DNA of 64,000 nt from an uncultured Lachnospiraceae bacterium. GTDB taxonomy: Bacteria > Bacillota_A > Clostridia > Lachnospirales > Lachnospiraceae. Made by a program: the position numbers and the translations under genes. The notes under the pieces are model-generated. The model worked only from the letters and a program-made list of their open reading frames with translations, was not told where the DNA came from and made no database searches. Positions within the stretch are counted from its first letter, which is position 1. Each line of letters begins with the position of its first letter. This document shows positions 35,774 through 44,094 of the stretch, in pieces. The stretch lies in assembly GCA_947564305.1 (NCBI GenBank), contig CANOBT010000002.1, positions 44,864-108,863 of the forward strand, in the 5' to 3' direction.

Positions 35774-36829
35774 TTGAGACAGTTTTTTGGTAAGAGCCAG
35801 AGTGGAAATCTGCAGGAAGCAGTCCGGGGGCTTCATAACCCTCAGCTGATCATGCTGCTGTCCAACAGTGACCAGTTTGAAGCGCATGTTGAAAAGTTGG
35901 AGGAGCTTTATCCCCAGGTCCCAAGTATTGGATGTATCGGAATGAGTTATGACACAAAGGTAGTGGAAAAAGGTGTCGGTGTCATTGCATTTTACGACGG
36001 CGTTACAGCGGCCGCGAATGTACTGGAAGAAGTATCCGTCATGCCTGTAAAATATATCCGGCGTCTGGAAGAGGATATCCGGAAAATAGGCAGTTCGGAC
36101 CATGATACGGTGTGCATTGACTTTTGCTCGGGCAATGATGCATGTGCACTGACTACCATATACAGTGCATTAAAGCGCCGTGACATCTGCCTGGTGGGCG
36201 GCACGGGCGACGGCGGGAAGATTTCCGCGAACGGAAAAATCTATCAGGATGCGGTGGCATATGCACTGGTCAAGAACAACCATGGTAAAGTGAAGGCCTA
36301 CAAAGAAAATATCTACCACCAGATGGGGGACCACCGCTTTATTGCGTCCAGGACGGATAAGGCAAATTACATAATAGGCGAGCTGGACGGAAAGCCTGCA
36401 AGACAGGTGTATCAGGATATCCTCCATGTTACGGAAAAAGAGATACAGACACAGACTTTCAAAAATCCGTTTGGAAAAATCAATGGGGACGATACCTGTA
36501 TTATATCAATCAAAGAGGTCAGCGGGAATGCATTGACATGTTTCCGCCAGGTAAATGATTCGGATGTACTGATCCTGTTGGAACTGGGAGACTACAGGGC
36601 AATCGTAAAAAATACCATTCAGACTATCCGCCGGGATTTTCCTAAGATTTCAGCCGTGTTTTCAGTTAACTGCCTGTTCAGATATCTGTTGTTTACCGAT
36701 AACCATTATATGGAAGAGTATCTGCAGGAGATGAGTGCCCTTGGCAGCCATGCCGGTCTCGTTGGATACGGGGAACACTATAACAACCGGTTCGTCAACC
36801 AGTCCATGACTTGTGTTGTATTTGAATAA
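35774..36829 (+). CDS. FIST-domain sensory protein
   Basis: 351 residues, FIST N and C domains, with no membrane segment. The N part contains 'YPQVPSIGCIGMSYD' and 'GGTGDGGKI'. The C part ends 'FSVNCLFRYLLF...AGLVGYGEHYNNRFVNQSMTCVVFE', the usual FIST_C closing pattern. The start is placed at TTG 35774, eight bases after GGAAGAGAGG, because the upstream ATG lies in the promoter -10 box. FIST proteins sense small ligands; one group (NosP) binds haem and nitric oxide. The next gene encodes a soluble MCP-like protein, so the pair may form a cytosolic receptor. The ligand is unknown. Confidence 0.85.
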   Translation: MRQFFGKSQSGNLQEAVRGLHNPQLIMLLSNSDQFEAHVEKLEELYPQVPSIGCIGMSYDTKVVEKGVGVIAFYDGVTAAANVLEEVSVMPVKYIRRLEEDIRKIGSSDHDTVCIDFCSGNDACALTTIYSALKRRDICLVGGTGDGGKISANGKIYQDAVAYALVKNNHGKVKAYKENIYHQMGDHRFIASRTDKANYIIGELDGKPARQVYQDILHVTEKEIQTQTFKNPFGKINGDDTCIISIKEVSGNALTCFRQVNDSDVLILLELGDYRAIVKNTIQTIRRDFPKISAVFSVNCLFRYLLFTDNHYMEEYLQEMSALGSHAGLVGYGEHYNNRFVNQSMTCVVFE

Positions 36830-36859
36830 AAATAGTGGTTACAAATAGGAGGACACAAA

Positions 36860-37783
36860 ATGAGATTTTGGAAAAAAACCGAACCGGAGAAGAAGATAGA
36901 TCTGCATCCGGTCTTATATGTAATAGATACCCTCAAGGATTATCACCGCATGCTTGTACAGAGTGAGGTGGAATCGTTGTGGGAGTTAAGCAGGGTGAAC
37001 GAGTCTTTTGGTAATGTATTGAAAGACTCGGAGGATTTTAAAGGTTCCCTGCAGGATTTTGAACAGACTTTTTCGAATATTGATACCGTTTCCGGCCAGT
37101 TTGACTCTGTAAAGGAGGACATCTCAAAATCTGTGTCTCAGGCCCAGAATGAGGTGGAGGAGCTTAAGAGCAGTTCGCTTTTGGTAGAAAATTATTTTTC
37201 GGAAATGAAAAGCACATTTGAGGCATTTGAAGTATCACTGAATGAGATCAAAGAATGCATGAGCCAGATTGTATCAATTGCAAATCAGACAAATATCCTC
37301 TCCATTAACGCGTCCATAGAGGCAGCAAGGGCAGGGGAGCAGGGCAAGGGATTTGCGGTAGTTGCAGGCCAGGTAAAAAGCCTGTCGGAAGAAATCAAAC
37401 ATCTTGTTTCTATGGTGGATTCGAGTGTAGCTGATGTGGAACAGGGTGCGGATAAACTCAGCGCCAGTATCCGGACATCCCAGGAAGCATTGGGAGACAG
37501 CCTGACAAAGGTGGACGAGACGTATGGGATGTTTGACAGCATCACCCAGGCAGCGGACGGGGCATCCGCAGTGCACACGGAGATATCACAGGTCATTGAC
37601 GATTCAAGGATGGAACTGGCATCCCTGTCCGGTTTTTTTGAAAATATGAAAACGAGATATGAGGAAGTGACCCGGCATATTGACCGAGCAAGCAGGATGG
37701 GAACTACAAAAAGCGCAATGTTTGAAGATATTGACAACATGATGTCCCAGATTCCGCCTGTTATCAAAGATTATACAGGATGA
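36860..37783 (+). CDS. Soluble MCP-like signalling protein
   Basis: 307 residues, no TM or HAMP domain. The conserved chemoreceptor tip lies around residues 136-178 ('[39 protein letters not shown]') within a long helical hairpin. The N-terminal ~100 residues are also helical and may bind the neighbouring FIST protein. Start ATG 36860 follows AGGAGGACAC, 30 bp after the FIST stop, so the two are one operon. No che or flagellar genes occur in the window, so output through CheA is unproven. Confidence 0.87.
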   Translation: MRFWKKTEPEKKIDLHPVLYVIDTLKDYHRMLVQSEVESLWELSRVNESFGNVLKDSEDFKGSLQDFEQTFSNIDTVSGQFDSVKEDISKSVSQAQNEVEELKSSSLLVENYFSEMKSTFEAFEVSLNEIKECMSQIVSIANQTNILSINASIEAARAGEQGKGFAVVAGQVKSLSEEIKHLVSMVDSSVADVEQGADKLSASIRTSQEALGDSLTKVDETYGMFDSITQAADGASAVHTEISQVIDDSRMELASLSGFFENMKTRYEEVTRHIDRASRMGTTKSAMFEDIDNMMSQIPPVIKDYTG

Positions 37784-37815
37784 TGCGCTGTATTTCAGAT
37801 TGGGTTTTAAAATAA

Positions 37816-37860
37816 GGCCGGCCTCGAAGCAGGATTTCTGTTTCGAGGCTGGCCGGTTTA
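37816..37860 (+). terminator. Hairpin terminator after the MCP-like gene
   Basis: A long stem CCGGCCTCGAA / TTCGAGGCTGGCCGG with a 13-nt loop is followed by TTTAT. It has a weak T tract but high stability. Confidence 0.6.
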
Positions 37861-37919
37861 TATGTCGTTATAAAAGGGAAATATCAGGAGCATCTGAATC
37901 CGGGATTGTTGGAGCATAT

Positions 37920-38528
37920 ATGAAAAAAGAACTAGATTATTTTTGGATTGGAAATACCTATGGGGGAAATCAGGACTGGTTTCCGGATTTCATGATGAAG
38001 ATTGGAGGATGTGCAGCGCTTACCGCATGCGACAGCTGCATTTACTTTGACCTGCATCAGGGGACGGAGTTGTATCCATATGAGCAAAAACATCTTACAA
38101 AAAGGGACTATATCCGATTTGGGATGGTGATGAAGCCATATCTAAGGCCGAGATGGTCAGGCGTTGACACACTGGATATCTATATAGATGGCTTTCAGAA
38201 ATATTTGTCAGAGCATCGATGTAAAACCATTTGTATGACTCCTTTTTACGGGGACAGAACCGTCTCGGAGGCAGAAAAGGCTCTGAAAAAGCAGATTGAC
38301 AGTGAACTGCCGGTCCCCTGCCTGATACTGAACCATAAAAGCCGTGCCCTGAAAGACTATGAATGGCACTGGTTTCTCCTGACCGGGTATGAGCTGTTTG
38401 AGGATAAATGTTTGGTAAAAGCGGTCACATATGGCAGTTGGCAATGGCTTGATTTTGAAGAGCTATGGAATACCGGATACCAGAGAAAAGGCGGACTGGT
38501 CTTATATGTCCCGCAAAATGTCTCATAA
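37920..38528 (+). CDS. C39-like cysteine peptidase-fold protein
   Basis: 202 residues from ATG 37920 (GGAG seven bases upstream; the frame is open to 37800 but that part overlaps a terminator hairpin). The 'IGGCAALTACDSCIYF' segment has the Gly-Cys-Ala helix start of papain-like C39 folds, and 'YEWHWFLLTGYEL' supplies a His after a strand, in the order expected for a Cys-His pair. No signal peptide. The family appears widespread in Lachnospiraceae as an uncharacterised protein. The enzyme assignment is inference; a non-catalytic role is possible. Confidence 0.6.
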   Translation: MKKELDYFWIGNTYGGNQDWFPDFMMKIGGCAALTACDSCIYFDLHQGTELYPYEQKHLTKRDYIRFGMVMKPYLRPRWSGVDTLDIYIDGFQKYLSEHRCKTICMTPFYGDRTVSEAEKALKKQIDSELPVPCLILNHKSRALKDYEWHWFLLTGYELFEDKCLVKAVTYGSWQWLDFEELWNTGYQRKGGLVLYVPQNVS

Positions 38529-38587
38529 ATTCCAATTATATATTTGTGAAGAAGAAATAATTAAAAAAGCAAAGCAGGAGGATTGTT

Positions 38588-38980
38588 ATGAAACTTTCAG
38601 CGATACATCATGTTGCTGTCATTGTATCTGATTATGAAAAAGCCAAAGATTTTTATGTAAATAAACTCGGGTTTGAGATTATCAGGGAAAATTATCGCAG
38701 TGGCCGCAATGACTGGAAACTGGATTTACGTGTGGGAAGCGGCCCTGAGGCGGTGGAACTGGAGATTTTCGCAGAACCAAATCCACCGAAACGGGTGAAC
38801 AGGCCGGAAGCATGCGGTCTGCGCCATTTGAGTTTTAGAGTGGATGACGTGGAGGCCGTTGTACAGGAATTAAAAGAAATAGGAATCGAATGTGAACCGA
38901 TACGGATGGATGAATATACACATAAGCAAATGACATTTTTCTTTGACCCTGACGGCTTACCGTTGGAACTGCATGAGTAA
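38588..38980 (+). CDS. VOC-family (glyoxalase I-like) protein
   Basis: 130 residues, two beta-alpha-beta-beta-beta modules of the vicinal oxygen chelate fold. 'IHHVAVIVSDYEKAKDFYVNKLGFEII' gives the first metal His, 'ELEIF' the Glu, 'LRHLSFRVDD' the second His and 'DPDGLPLELHE' the last Glu. It resembles the SMU1112c/GloA2 branch, which may act as a lactoylglutathione lyase or a related detoxifying enzyme. It has a strong Shine-Dalgarno (AGGAGG). The substrate is uncertain. Confidence 0.88.
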   Translation: MKLSAIHHVAVIVSDYEKAKDFYVNKLGFEIIRENYRSGRNDWKLDLRVGSGPEAVELEIFAEPNPPKRVNRPEACGLRHLSFRVDDVEAVVQELKEIGIECEPIRMDEYTHKQMTFFFDPDGLPLELHE

Positions 38981-39012
38981 TAGAAACCTTTTATGCAAAA
39001 GAAAAAGGCCTT

Positions 39013-39753
39013 ATGTTTGACCCTGTAACCATTTCACACGATGACTGCGTCAGTCAAATCATTGAAATTGCAAATTCTATTTCGATGGAACAGGCAGTGA
39101 AGGCTTTTTTGAGCAGCCAGTCTACCCGCAGGCTTGACTGGCGTTCCGGTATAGCTTCTTATTATATTACAAAATTAATGATTCCTCATAAATATACACC
39201 GATTGAATCAGGGTATTCCTGCGAAGATGGTAAAATGATATGTGTATCCTATACTTGTGAAGTATGCAAAAATTTAAGGTATGGGGTAATTGGACATGAA
39301 AAATATATTAAGAATGACTTGAATGTTTTGAATTTTGAACGTATAAAATGGGGAGGAGTCCGGCATGGGGATTTACTGTATACTCTTTTTGATTTAGAGC
39401 AGTTTCAAAAAGAGCAGATTACAGAACCAACGGAAACAGATATCAGCATATTTAAAGGTATATTAAGTGCTGCCAGCACTTGTAAATCTGGAGATTTTCC
39501 AAGTGGGCTGCGTGATAAACTGAAAGATATTCCGGAACTGAAATCCAACAAAGATGAAAGAACGGTTATTCTCGAAATCTTAGCCTGTATAGGGGGATTA
39601 AAACCGATGTCTTATGATAAAGCGGCAAAAGGAAAGCATGATTGGACTTTTGTGGAATATTGGCGCGGGGAAGACGGGTATGATACTGAGGCAGTAGAAA
39701 GATGCAACAGGAAAAATGTGGAAAAACACAAAAATACTATTGGAAAAATGTGA
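39013..39753 (+). CDS. Hypothetical protein, AT-rich accessory gene
   Basis: 246 residues, no signal peptide or TM segment. It has a mixed alpha/beta composition, a 'CEVCKN' pair (residues 79-82), and a Trp-Asp/Glu-rich C-terminus ('KHDWTFVEYWRGEDGYD'). The ORF is clean and of plausible coding composition but has only a weak Shine-Dalgarno (AAAAAGG). It is more AT-rich than the flanking metabolic genes, and the tail contains the short direct repeat GGAAAAATGTG more than once. I do not recognise a family. The next gene is an AAA/DUF4143 ATPase, also accessory in type. Confidence 0.55.
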   Translation: MFDPVTISHDDCVSQIIEIANSISMEQAVKAFLSSQSTRRLDWRSGIASYYITKLMIPHKYTPIESGYSCEDGKMICVSYTCEVCKNLRYGVIGHEKYIKNDLNVLNFERIKWGGVRHGDLLYTLFDLEQFQKEQITEPTETDISIFKGILSAASTCKSGDFPSGLRDKLKDIPELKSNKDERTVILEILACIGGLKPMSYDKAAKGKHDWTFVEYWRGEDGYDTEAVERCNRKNVEKHKNTIGKM

Positions 39754-39838
39754 TTTGCACCGTTGAAAATACAGGAAAAATGTGATAGCCTTGATTTACA
39801 GGAAGAACGATACATCAGGGAAAGGGCTGGTATCTATT

Positions 39839-41182
39839 ATGGAATTGCTGAGAAGAAAAATCGATCAAGATTTGGCAGACTGGAAGGATAATTCCACTCG
39901 GCTTCCTTTGATCATAAAAGGGGCCCGGCAGATTGGAAAGACAGAGTCTGTAAAGCAGTTTGGCAGAACTCATTATAAAAATATCGTTGAGATTAACTTT
40001 GCGCTGCAGAAACAATATAAAAGTATTTTTGACAGTGGTTTTGAGGTGGATACCATTGTAAAAAATATTTCCTTGATCAACCCGAATCTCGAATTTTTTC
40101 CGGGAGAAACACTGTTCTTTTTTGACGAAATTCAGGATTGTATTAATTGCGCGACCAGTCTGAAAGCATTCAAACTGGACGGACGTTTTGATGTGATATG
40201 TTCCGGCTCGTTGATGGGGATCAATTACAATGAGATTGAGTCTAACAGTGTAGGATTCAAGGAAGATTATGAAATGTATTCCATGGATTTCGAGGAATTT
40301 CTATGGGCGAAAGGATACCATGATGAACAGATTGAGGAGCTGTATCAGCATATGCTGCATGTGACACCGCTTTCAGAACTGGAATGGACAGTTTTTTCAG
40401 AGATATTCAGAGAATACATGGTGATTGGCGGCATGCCTGCGATTGTAAATGCATTTATCAAAAACAATCATTATGGCGGCACATTAAAAATGCAGCAGCA
40501 GATTTTACTTGACTATGAGGAGGATATTACAAAATATGCGAATGGACTTGATAAAGCTAAGATATTGAATGTATATCGTAAGATTCCTGTATTTTTAGGA
40601 AAGAGCAACAAAAAATTCCAGATATCCAAAGTAGAACATGGAGCCAGAAGCAGAGAATATGTGGGAGTGGTAGATTGGCTCGATAACGCAGGGATGATCA
40701 ATGTCTGTTATTGCATGGAATTGCCGGAACTTCCCCTGAAAGGAAATTATGACCCGGATAATTTTCGGATTTATTTTAGGGATACAGGGCTTCTGATTGG
40801 TTCTCTTGACGAAGAGGCGCAGGAGGATTTGCGGGCAAATAAAAATTTTAATACTTATAAAGGCGCGGTATACGAGAATATCGTGGGAGATATGTTGGTG
40901 AAGCAGGGATATCAGCTTTATTTTTACAAAAATCCAAAAGGAACGATAGAAATGGATTTCTTTGTGCGTGACGCGGATTCCCTTGTTCCAATCGAAGTCA
41001 AAGCGAATGACGGTGCAACCATATCACTGAACAATTTGGTTTGTCAGAATAAATATGAAGATATTGCTTATGGGATTAAATTGGGGAACAGGAATATTGG
41101 ATTTAACGGTAAGTTTTATACATTTCCTTATTTTCTGACATGTTTTTTGAGACGGTTTTTGAGAGAAAAAGGGAGTATTTAA
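39839..41182 (+). CDS. AAA+ ATPase with C-terminal DUF4143 domain
   Basis: 447 residues. An AAA_14 core has Walker A 'GARQIGKTES' and Walker B 'TLFFFDEIQD'. The C-terminal DUF4143 region has PD-(D/E)XK-like residues ('GTIEMDFFVRDADSLVPIEVKAND'). These proteins are numerous in gut Clostridia and Bacteroidetes, and their role is not established. ATG 39839 is preferred over the GTG at 39782 because it begins the usual 'MELLRRKI' N-terminus. Confidence 0.88.
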   Translation: MELLRRKIDQDLADWKDNSTRLPLIIKGARQIGKTESVKQFGRTHYKNIVEINFALQKQYKSIFDSGFEVDTIVKNISLINPNLEFFPGETLFFFDEIQDCINCATSLKAFKLDGRFDVICSGSLMGINYNEIESNSVGFKEDYEMYSMDFEEFLWAKGYHDEQIEELYQHMLHVTPLSELEWTVFSEIFREYMVIGGMPAIVNAFIKNNHYGGTLKMQQQILLDYEEDITKYANGLDKAKILNVYRKIPVFLGKSNKKFQISKVEHGARSREYVGVVDWLDNAGMINVCYCMELPELPLKGNYDPDNFRIYFRDTGLLIGSLDEEAQEDLRANKNFNTYKGAVYENIVGDMLVKQGYQLYFYKNPKGTIEMDFFVRDADSLVPIEVKANDGATISLNNLVCQNKYEDIAYGIKLGNRNIGFNGKFYTFPYFLTCFLRRFLREKGSI

Positions 41183-41219
41183 GCATCACAAAATCCACAT
41201 AGGAAGGAGAGCCGCATAT

Positions 41220-42749
41220 ATGTCCGCAGAAGACCGCACATACATTGCAATTGACCTCAAATCATTCTATGCCTCAGTCGAATGCAGAGAACGTAATCTG
41301 AATCCCATGACGACCAATCTGGTGGTTGCGGATATCAGCCGCACGGAAAAAACAATCTGCCTTGCGGTATCCCCTTCCTTGAAATCTTTGGGGATTTCAG
41401 GACGCGCAAGACTGTTTGAGGTGGTCCAGAGAGTGCGGGAAGTCAATGTGGAGCGAAAAAGACAGGCGTTGGGAGGAGAGTTTGCCGGTTCTTCGTATGA
41501 TGATACAGAACTGAAATCTTCACCGGAGCTGGCTGTGGATTACATCATAGCTCCGCCGAGAATGGCTCTTTATATGGAATACAGTACAAAGATTTATGAG
41601 ATTTATCTGAAATATATTGCACCGGAGGATATCCATGTTTATTCTATCGACGAAGTGTTTATGGATGTCACGGACTATTTAAATACCTATCAGCTCACAG
41701 CACGTGAACTGGCGGCAAAAATCATACAGGATGTGCTGCACACGATTGGTATTACGGCAACGGGCGGTATCGGGACGAATCTATACCTCTGCAAAGTAGC
41801 AATGGATATTGTGGCAAAGCATGTTCAGCCAGGACGGGATGGAGTCCGGATTGCAAAGCTGGATGAAATGAGTTACCGGAGGATTTTATGGGCACACCGT
41901 CCGCTGACGGATTTCTGGCGGGTGGGCAGAGGATATGCGAAAAAACTGGAAGAAAACGGGCTGTTTACGATGGGGGATATTGCCAGATGTTCTTTAGGAA
42001 AACCTGTCGATTATTATAATGAAGACTTGTTGTATAAACTCTTTGGAATCAATGCGGAGCTTCTGATAGACCATGCGTGGGGGTGGGAGCCATGTACCAT
42101 GGCTGATATTAAAGCATATAAGCCAGACACGAACAGCGTAGGTTCCGGACAGGTGCTGCACTGTCCTTACGATTTTGAAAAGGCAAGACTGATTGTCAGG
42201 GAAATGACGGATTCTCTGGCACTGGATCTGGTAGAGAAAAAGCTAGTGACCGACCAGATAGTTCTGACAGTCGGATATGATATTGAGAACTTAAAAGATT
42301 CAGAAAAGAAAAATCTTTATCGAGGGGAAGTCACCATAGACCGCTATGGCCGCCGGATTCCAAAACATGCTCACGGCACAGCAAATCTTGAGCGGAAAAC
42401 CTCATCTACTATGAAAATTATGGATGCTGTTTTGCAATTATACGACAGGATCGTAGATAGAAAGCTGATGGTCAGGAGGCTTTATATCACTGCGAACCAT
42501 GTAACAGAGCAGACTTCGGCGGAAGAGGAGGTTTCTTATGAACAGCTTGACTTGTTTACCGATTATGCTGCCCTGCAAAAAGAACGTGAGGAGGAGAAGG
42601 CAGCATTGGAACGTGAACGCAGGGTTCAGGAGGCGGTACTGGATATTAAGAAAAAGTTTGGGAAAAATGCAATCCTAAAAGGCATGAATCTGGAGGAGGG
42701 CGCCATGGAAAGAGAGAGGAACCGGCAGATTGGAGGACATAAAGCTTAA
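41220..42749 (+). CDS. uvrX: Y-family DNA polymerase (UvrX/UmuC-like)
   Basis: 509 residues. Translesion polymerase: the catalytic metal ligands are D12 ('IAIDLKSFYASVE') and D144/E145 ('YSIDEVFMD'), with 'RLFEVV' in the finger region. It matches the SP-beta UvrX branch rather than DinB, by length and by the association with YolD. The normal partner yolD should follow directly. Here it is 3.2 kb away, and the last codons of uvrX (NRQIGGHK) are part of a 22-bp direct repeat found again just before yolD. Start ATG 41220 follows AGGAAGGAGAG. Confidence 0.93.
   Translation: MSAEDRTYIAIDLKSFYASVECRERNLNPMTTNLVVADISRTEKTICLAVSPSLKSLGISGRARLFEVVQRVREVNVERKRQALGGEFAGSSYDDTELKSSPELAVDYIIAPPRMALYMEYSTKIYEIYLKYIAPEDIHVYSIDEVFMDVTDYLNTYQLTARELAAKIIQDVLHTIGITATGGIGTNLYLCKVAMDIVAKHVQPGRDGVRIAKLDEMSYRRILWAHRPLTDFWRVGRGYAKKLEENGLFTMGDIARCSLGKPVDYYNEDLLYKLFGINAELLIDHAWGWEPCTMADIKAYKPDTNSVGSGQVLHCPYDFEKARLIVREMTDSLALDLVEKKLVTDQIVLTVGYDIENLKDSEKKNLYRGEVTIDRYGRRIPKHAHGTANLERKTSSTMKIMDAVLQLYDRIVDRKLMVRRLYITANHVTEQTSAEEEVSYEQLDLFTDYAALQKEREEEKAALERERRVQEAVLDIKKKFGKNAILKGMNLEEGAMERERNRQIGGHKA
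42722..42743 (+). repeat. 22-bp direct repeat, left copy (uvrX 3' end)
   Basis: CCGGCAGATTGG followed by AGGACATAAA, identical to 45925-45946. Here it encodes the last residues of uvrX before GCT-TAA. Similarity to the right copy extends about 16 bp further upstream with four mismatches. Confidence 0.9.
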
Positions 42750-42829
42750 ACCGGAATAATGAACGCGGATGATACGGAAGCCGGATGAAAAGATACGGTG
42801 GGCGTGTCAGCGGCTGAATGGAGGAAAAT

Positions 42830-44005
42830 ATGAAATACAGACTTGACCGATACGGCAGCCAGATTTCCCAGTTGGGTTATGGATGCATGAGATTCAGTAG
42901 AAAAGGAAATACAATTGATTATGAAAAGGCTGAGAGGGAAGTCCTTCTTGCTATCGAAAAGGGCGTCAATTATTTTGATACCGCTTATGTTTACCCTGGC
43001 AGTGAGGAGTGTCTCGGACGGATTCTGAATAAGAATAAATGCCGTGACAGGGTCTATATTGCCACGAAGCTTCCGCAGTATATTATACGTTCTTCTGGAG
43101 CAATTGATAAAACCTTTCACGAGGAGCTGTCCCGTCTTCGCACAGACTATATTGACTATTACCTGATGCACATGTTTACAGATTGTGCGGAGTGGGAGTA
43201 TCTTAAGGCATTGGGTATTGAGGGATGGATTAAAAGGCAGAAAGCAGAAGGACGTATCCGTAACATCGGTTTTTCCTACCATGGTGATACAGAAATGTTT
43301 CTGAGGATTCTGGATGTTTATGATTGGGATTTCTGCCAGATCCAATATAACTATTTAGATGAGCATACCCAGGCCGGAAAGAGAGGGCTTCAGGCAGCGG
43401 CCGAGAAGGGCATTCCGGTCATCATTATGGAACCTCTCCGCGGCGGAAAGCTTGTCAATCTGCCGGATAAAGCGAAGAAGGTGCTTGCCTCCGGCAGCAA
43501 AGGTTATACTCCCGCTGAACTGGGGCTGCGCTGGCTGTGGAACCAGCCGGAAGTGAGCTGTGTGCTTTCAGGTATGAATTCTGAGGATATGGTAAATGAG
43601 AATATCCGCATCGCATCGGAGGCTGAGCCGGGGCATTTTACAGAAGAAGACAAAAAGATTGTTGAGCAGATTAAGACAATTATCCGTGAACGGGAAAAAG
43701 TGGGCTGCACAGGATGCCGATATTGTATGCCATGTCCCAGAGGAGTGGATATTCCTGGCTATTTCTTTTATTACAACCTAATGTATATGGAGAAAAAATC
43801 CTCGGCCCGCTTTGAGTTTGCGCAGAATATGGGAATGCGCAGGGAACCTGGTTTTGTATCACAGTGCATTGGCTGTGGTAAATGTGAAAAACACTGTCCC
43901 CAGCATATCAATATCCGTGAAAAATTAAAGGAAGCCGACCACGGTCTCAGACCTCTGCCTTATAAAATCGGTATCCATGCCGCACGTAAGATTATGATTC
44001 GGTAA
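42830..44005 (+). CDS. Aldo/keto reductase with C-terminal 4Fe-4S ferredoxin domain
   Basis: 391 residues. The AKR barrel at ~1-290 has the catalytic Asp and Tyr in 'NYFDTAYVYPGSE', a Lys in 'IATKLP' and a His in 'YYLMHMF'. The C-terminal ~90 residues bind iron-sulfur clusters ('CTGCRYCMPCPRGVDIP' and 'CIGCGKCEKHCPQHI'). Such AKR-ferredoxin proteins are common redox enzymes of anaerobes with unknown substrates. ATG 42830 is preferred because GGAGG lies five bases upstream; the in-frame ATG 42818 would place the Shine-Dalgarno inside the gene. It is the first gene of the segment separating uvrX from yolD. Confidence 0.92.
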   Translation: MKYRLDRYGSQISQLGYGCMRFSRKGNTIDYEKAEREVLLAIEKGVNYFDTAYVYPGSEECLGRILNKNKCRDRVYIATKLPQYIIRSSGAIDKTFHEELSRLRTDYIDYYLMHMFTDCAEWEYLKALGIEGWIKRQKAEGRIRNIGFSYHGDTEMFLRILDVYDWDFCQIQYNYLDEHTQAGKRGLQAAAEKGIPVIIMEPLRGGKLVNLPDKAKKVLASGSKGYTPAELGLRWLWNQPEVSCVLSGMNSEDMVNENIRIASEAEPGHFTEEDKKIVEQIKTIIREREKVGCTGCRYCMPCPRGVDIPGYFFYYNLMYMEKKSSARFEFAQNMGMRREPGFVSQCIGCGKCEKHCPQHINIREKLKEADHGLRPLPYKIGIHAARKIMIR

Positions 44006-44036
44006 AGATAAACATATTGATTCTGCCCGTGACAAG

Positions 44037-44067
44037 AGAGACAGTGATTCACATGGTCACTGTCTCT
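44037..44067. terminator. Hairpin between convergent genes
   Basis: A perfect 11-bp stem AGAGACAGTGA / TCACTGTCTCT with a 9-nt loop lies between the plus-strand AKR gene and the minus-strand ATPase gene. T tracts are poor on both sides, so it may only slow polymerase or stabilise 3' ends. Confidence 0.5.
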
Positions 44068-44094
44068 TCAAAACATTTACTGTTATACAACTAG

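Noticed and set aside
39782..41182. Toxin-antitoxin or defence island formed by the orphan and the DUF4143 ATPase
   Set aside because: No antitoxin-size partner, restriction or known defence gene is adjacent, and DUF4143 proteins have no established defence role.
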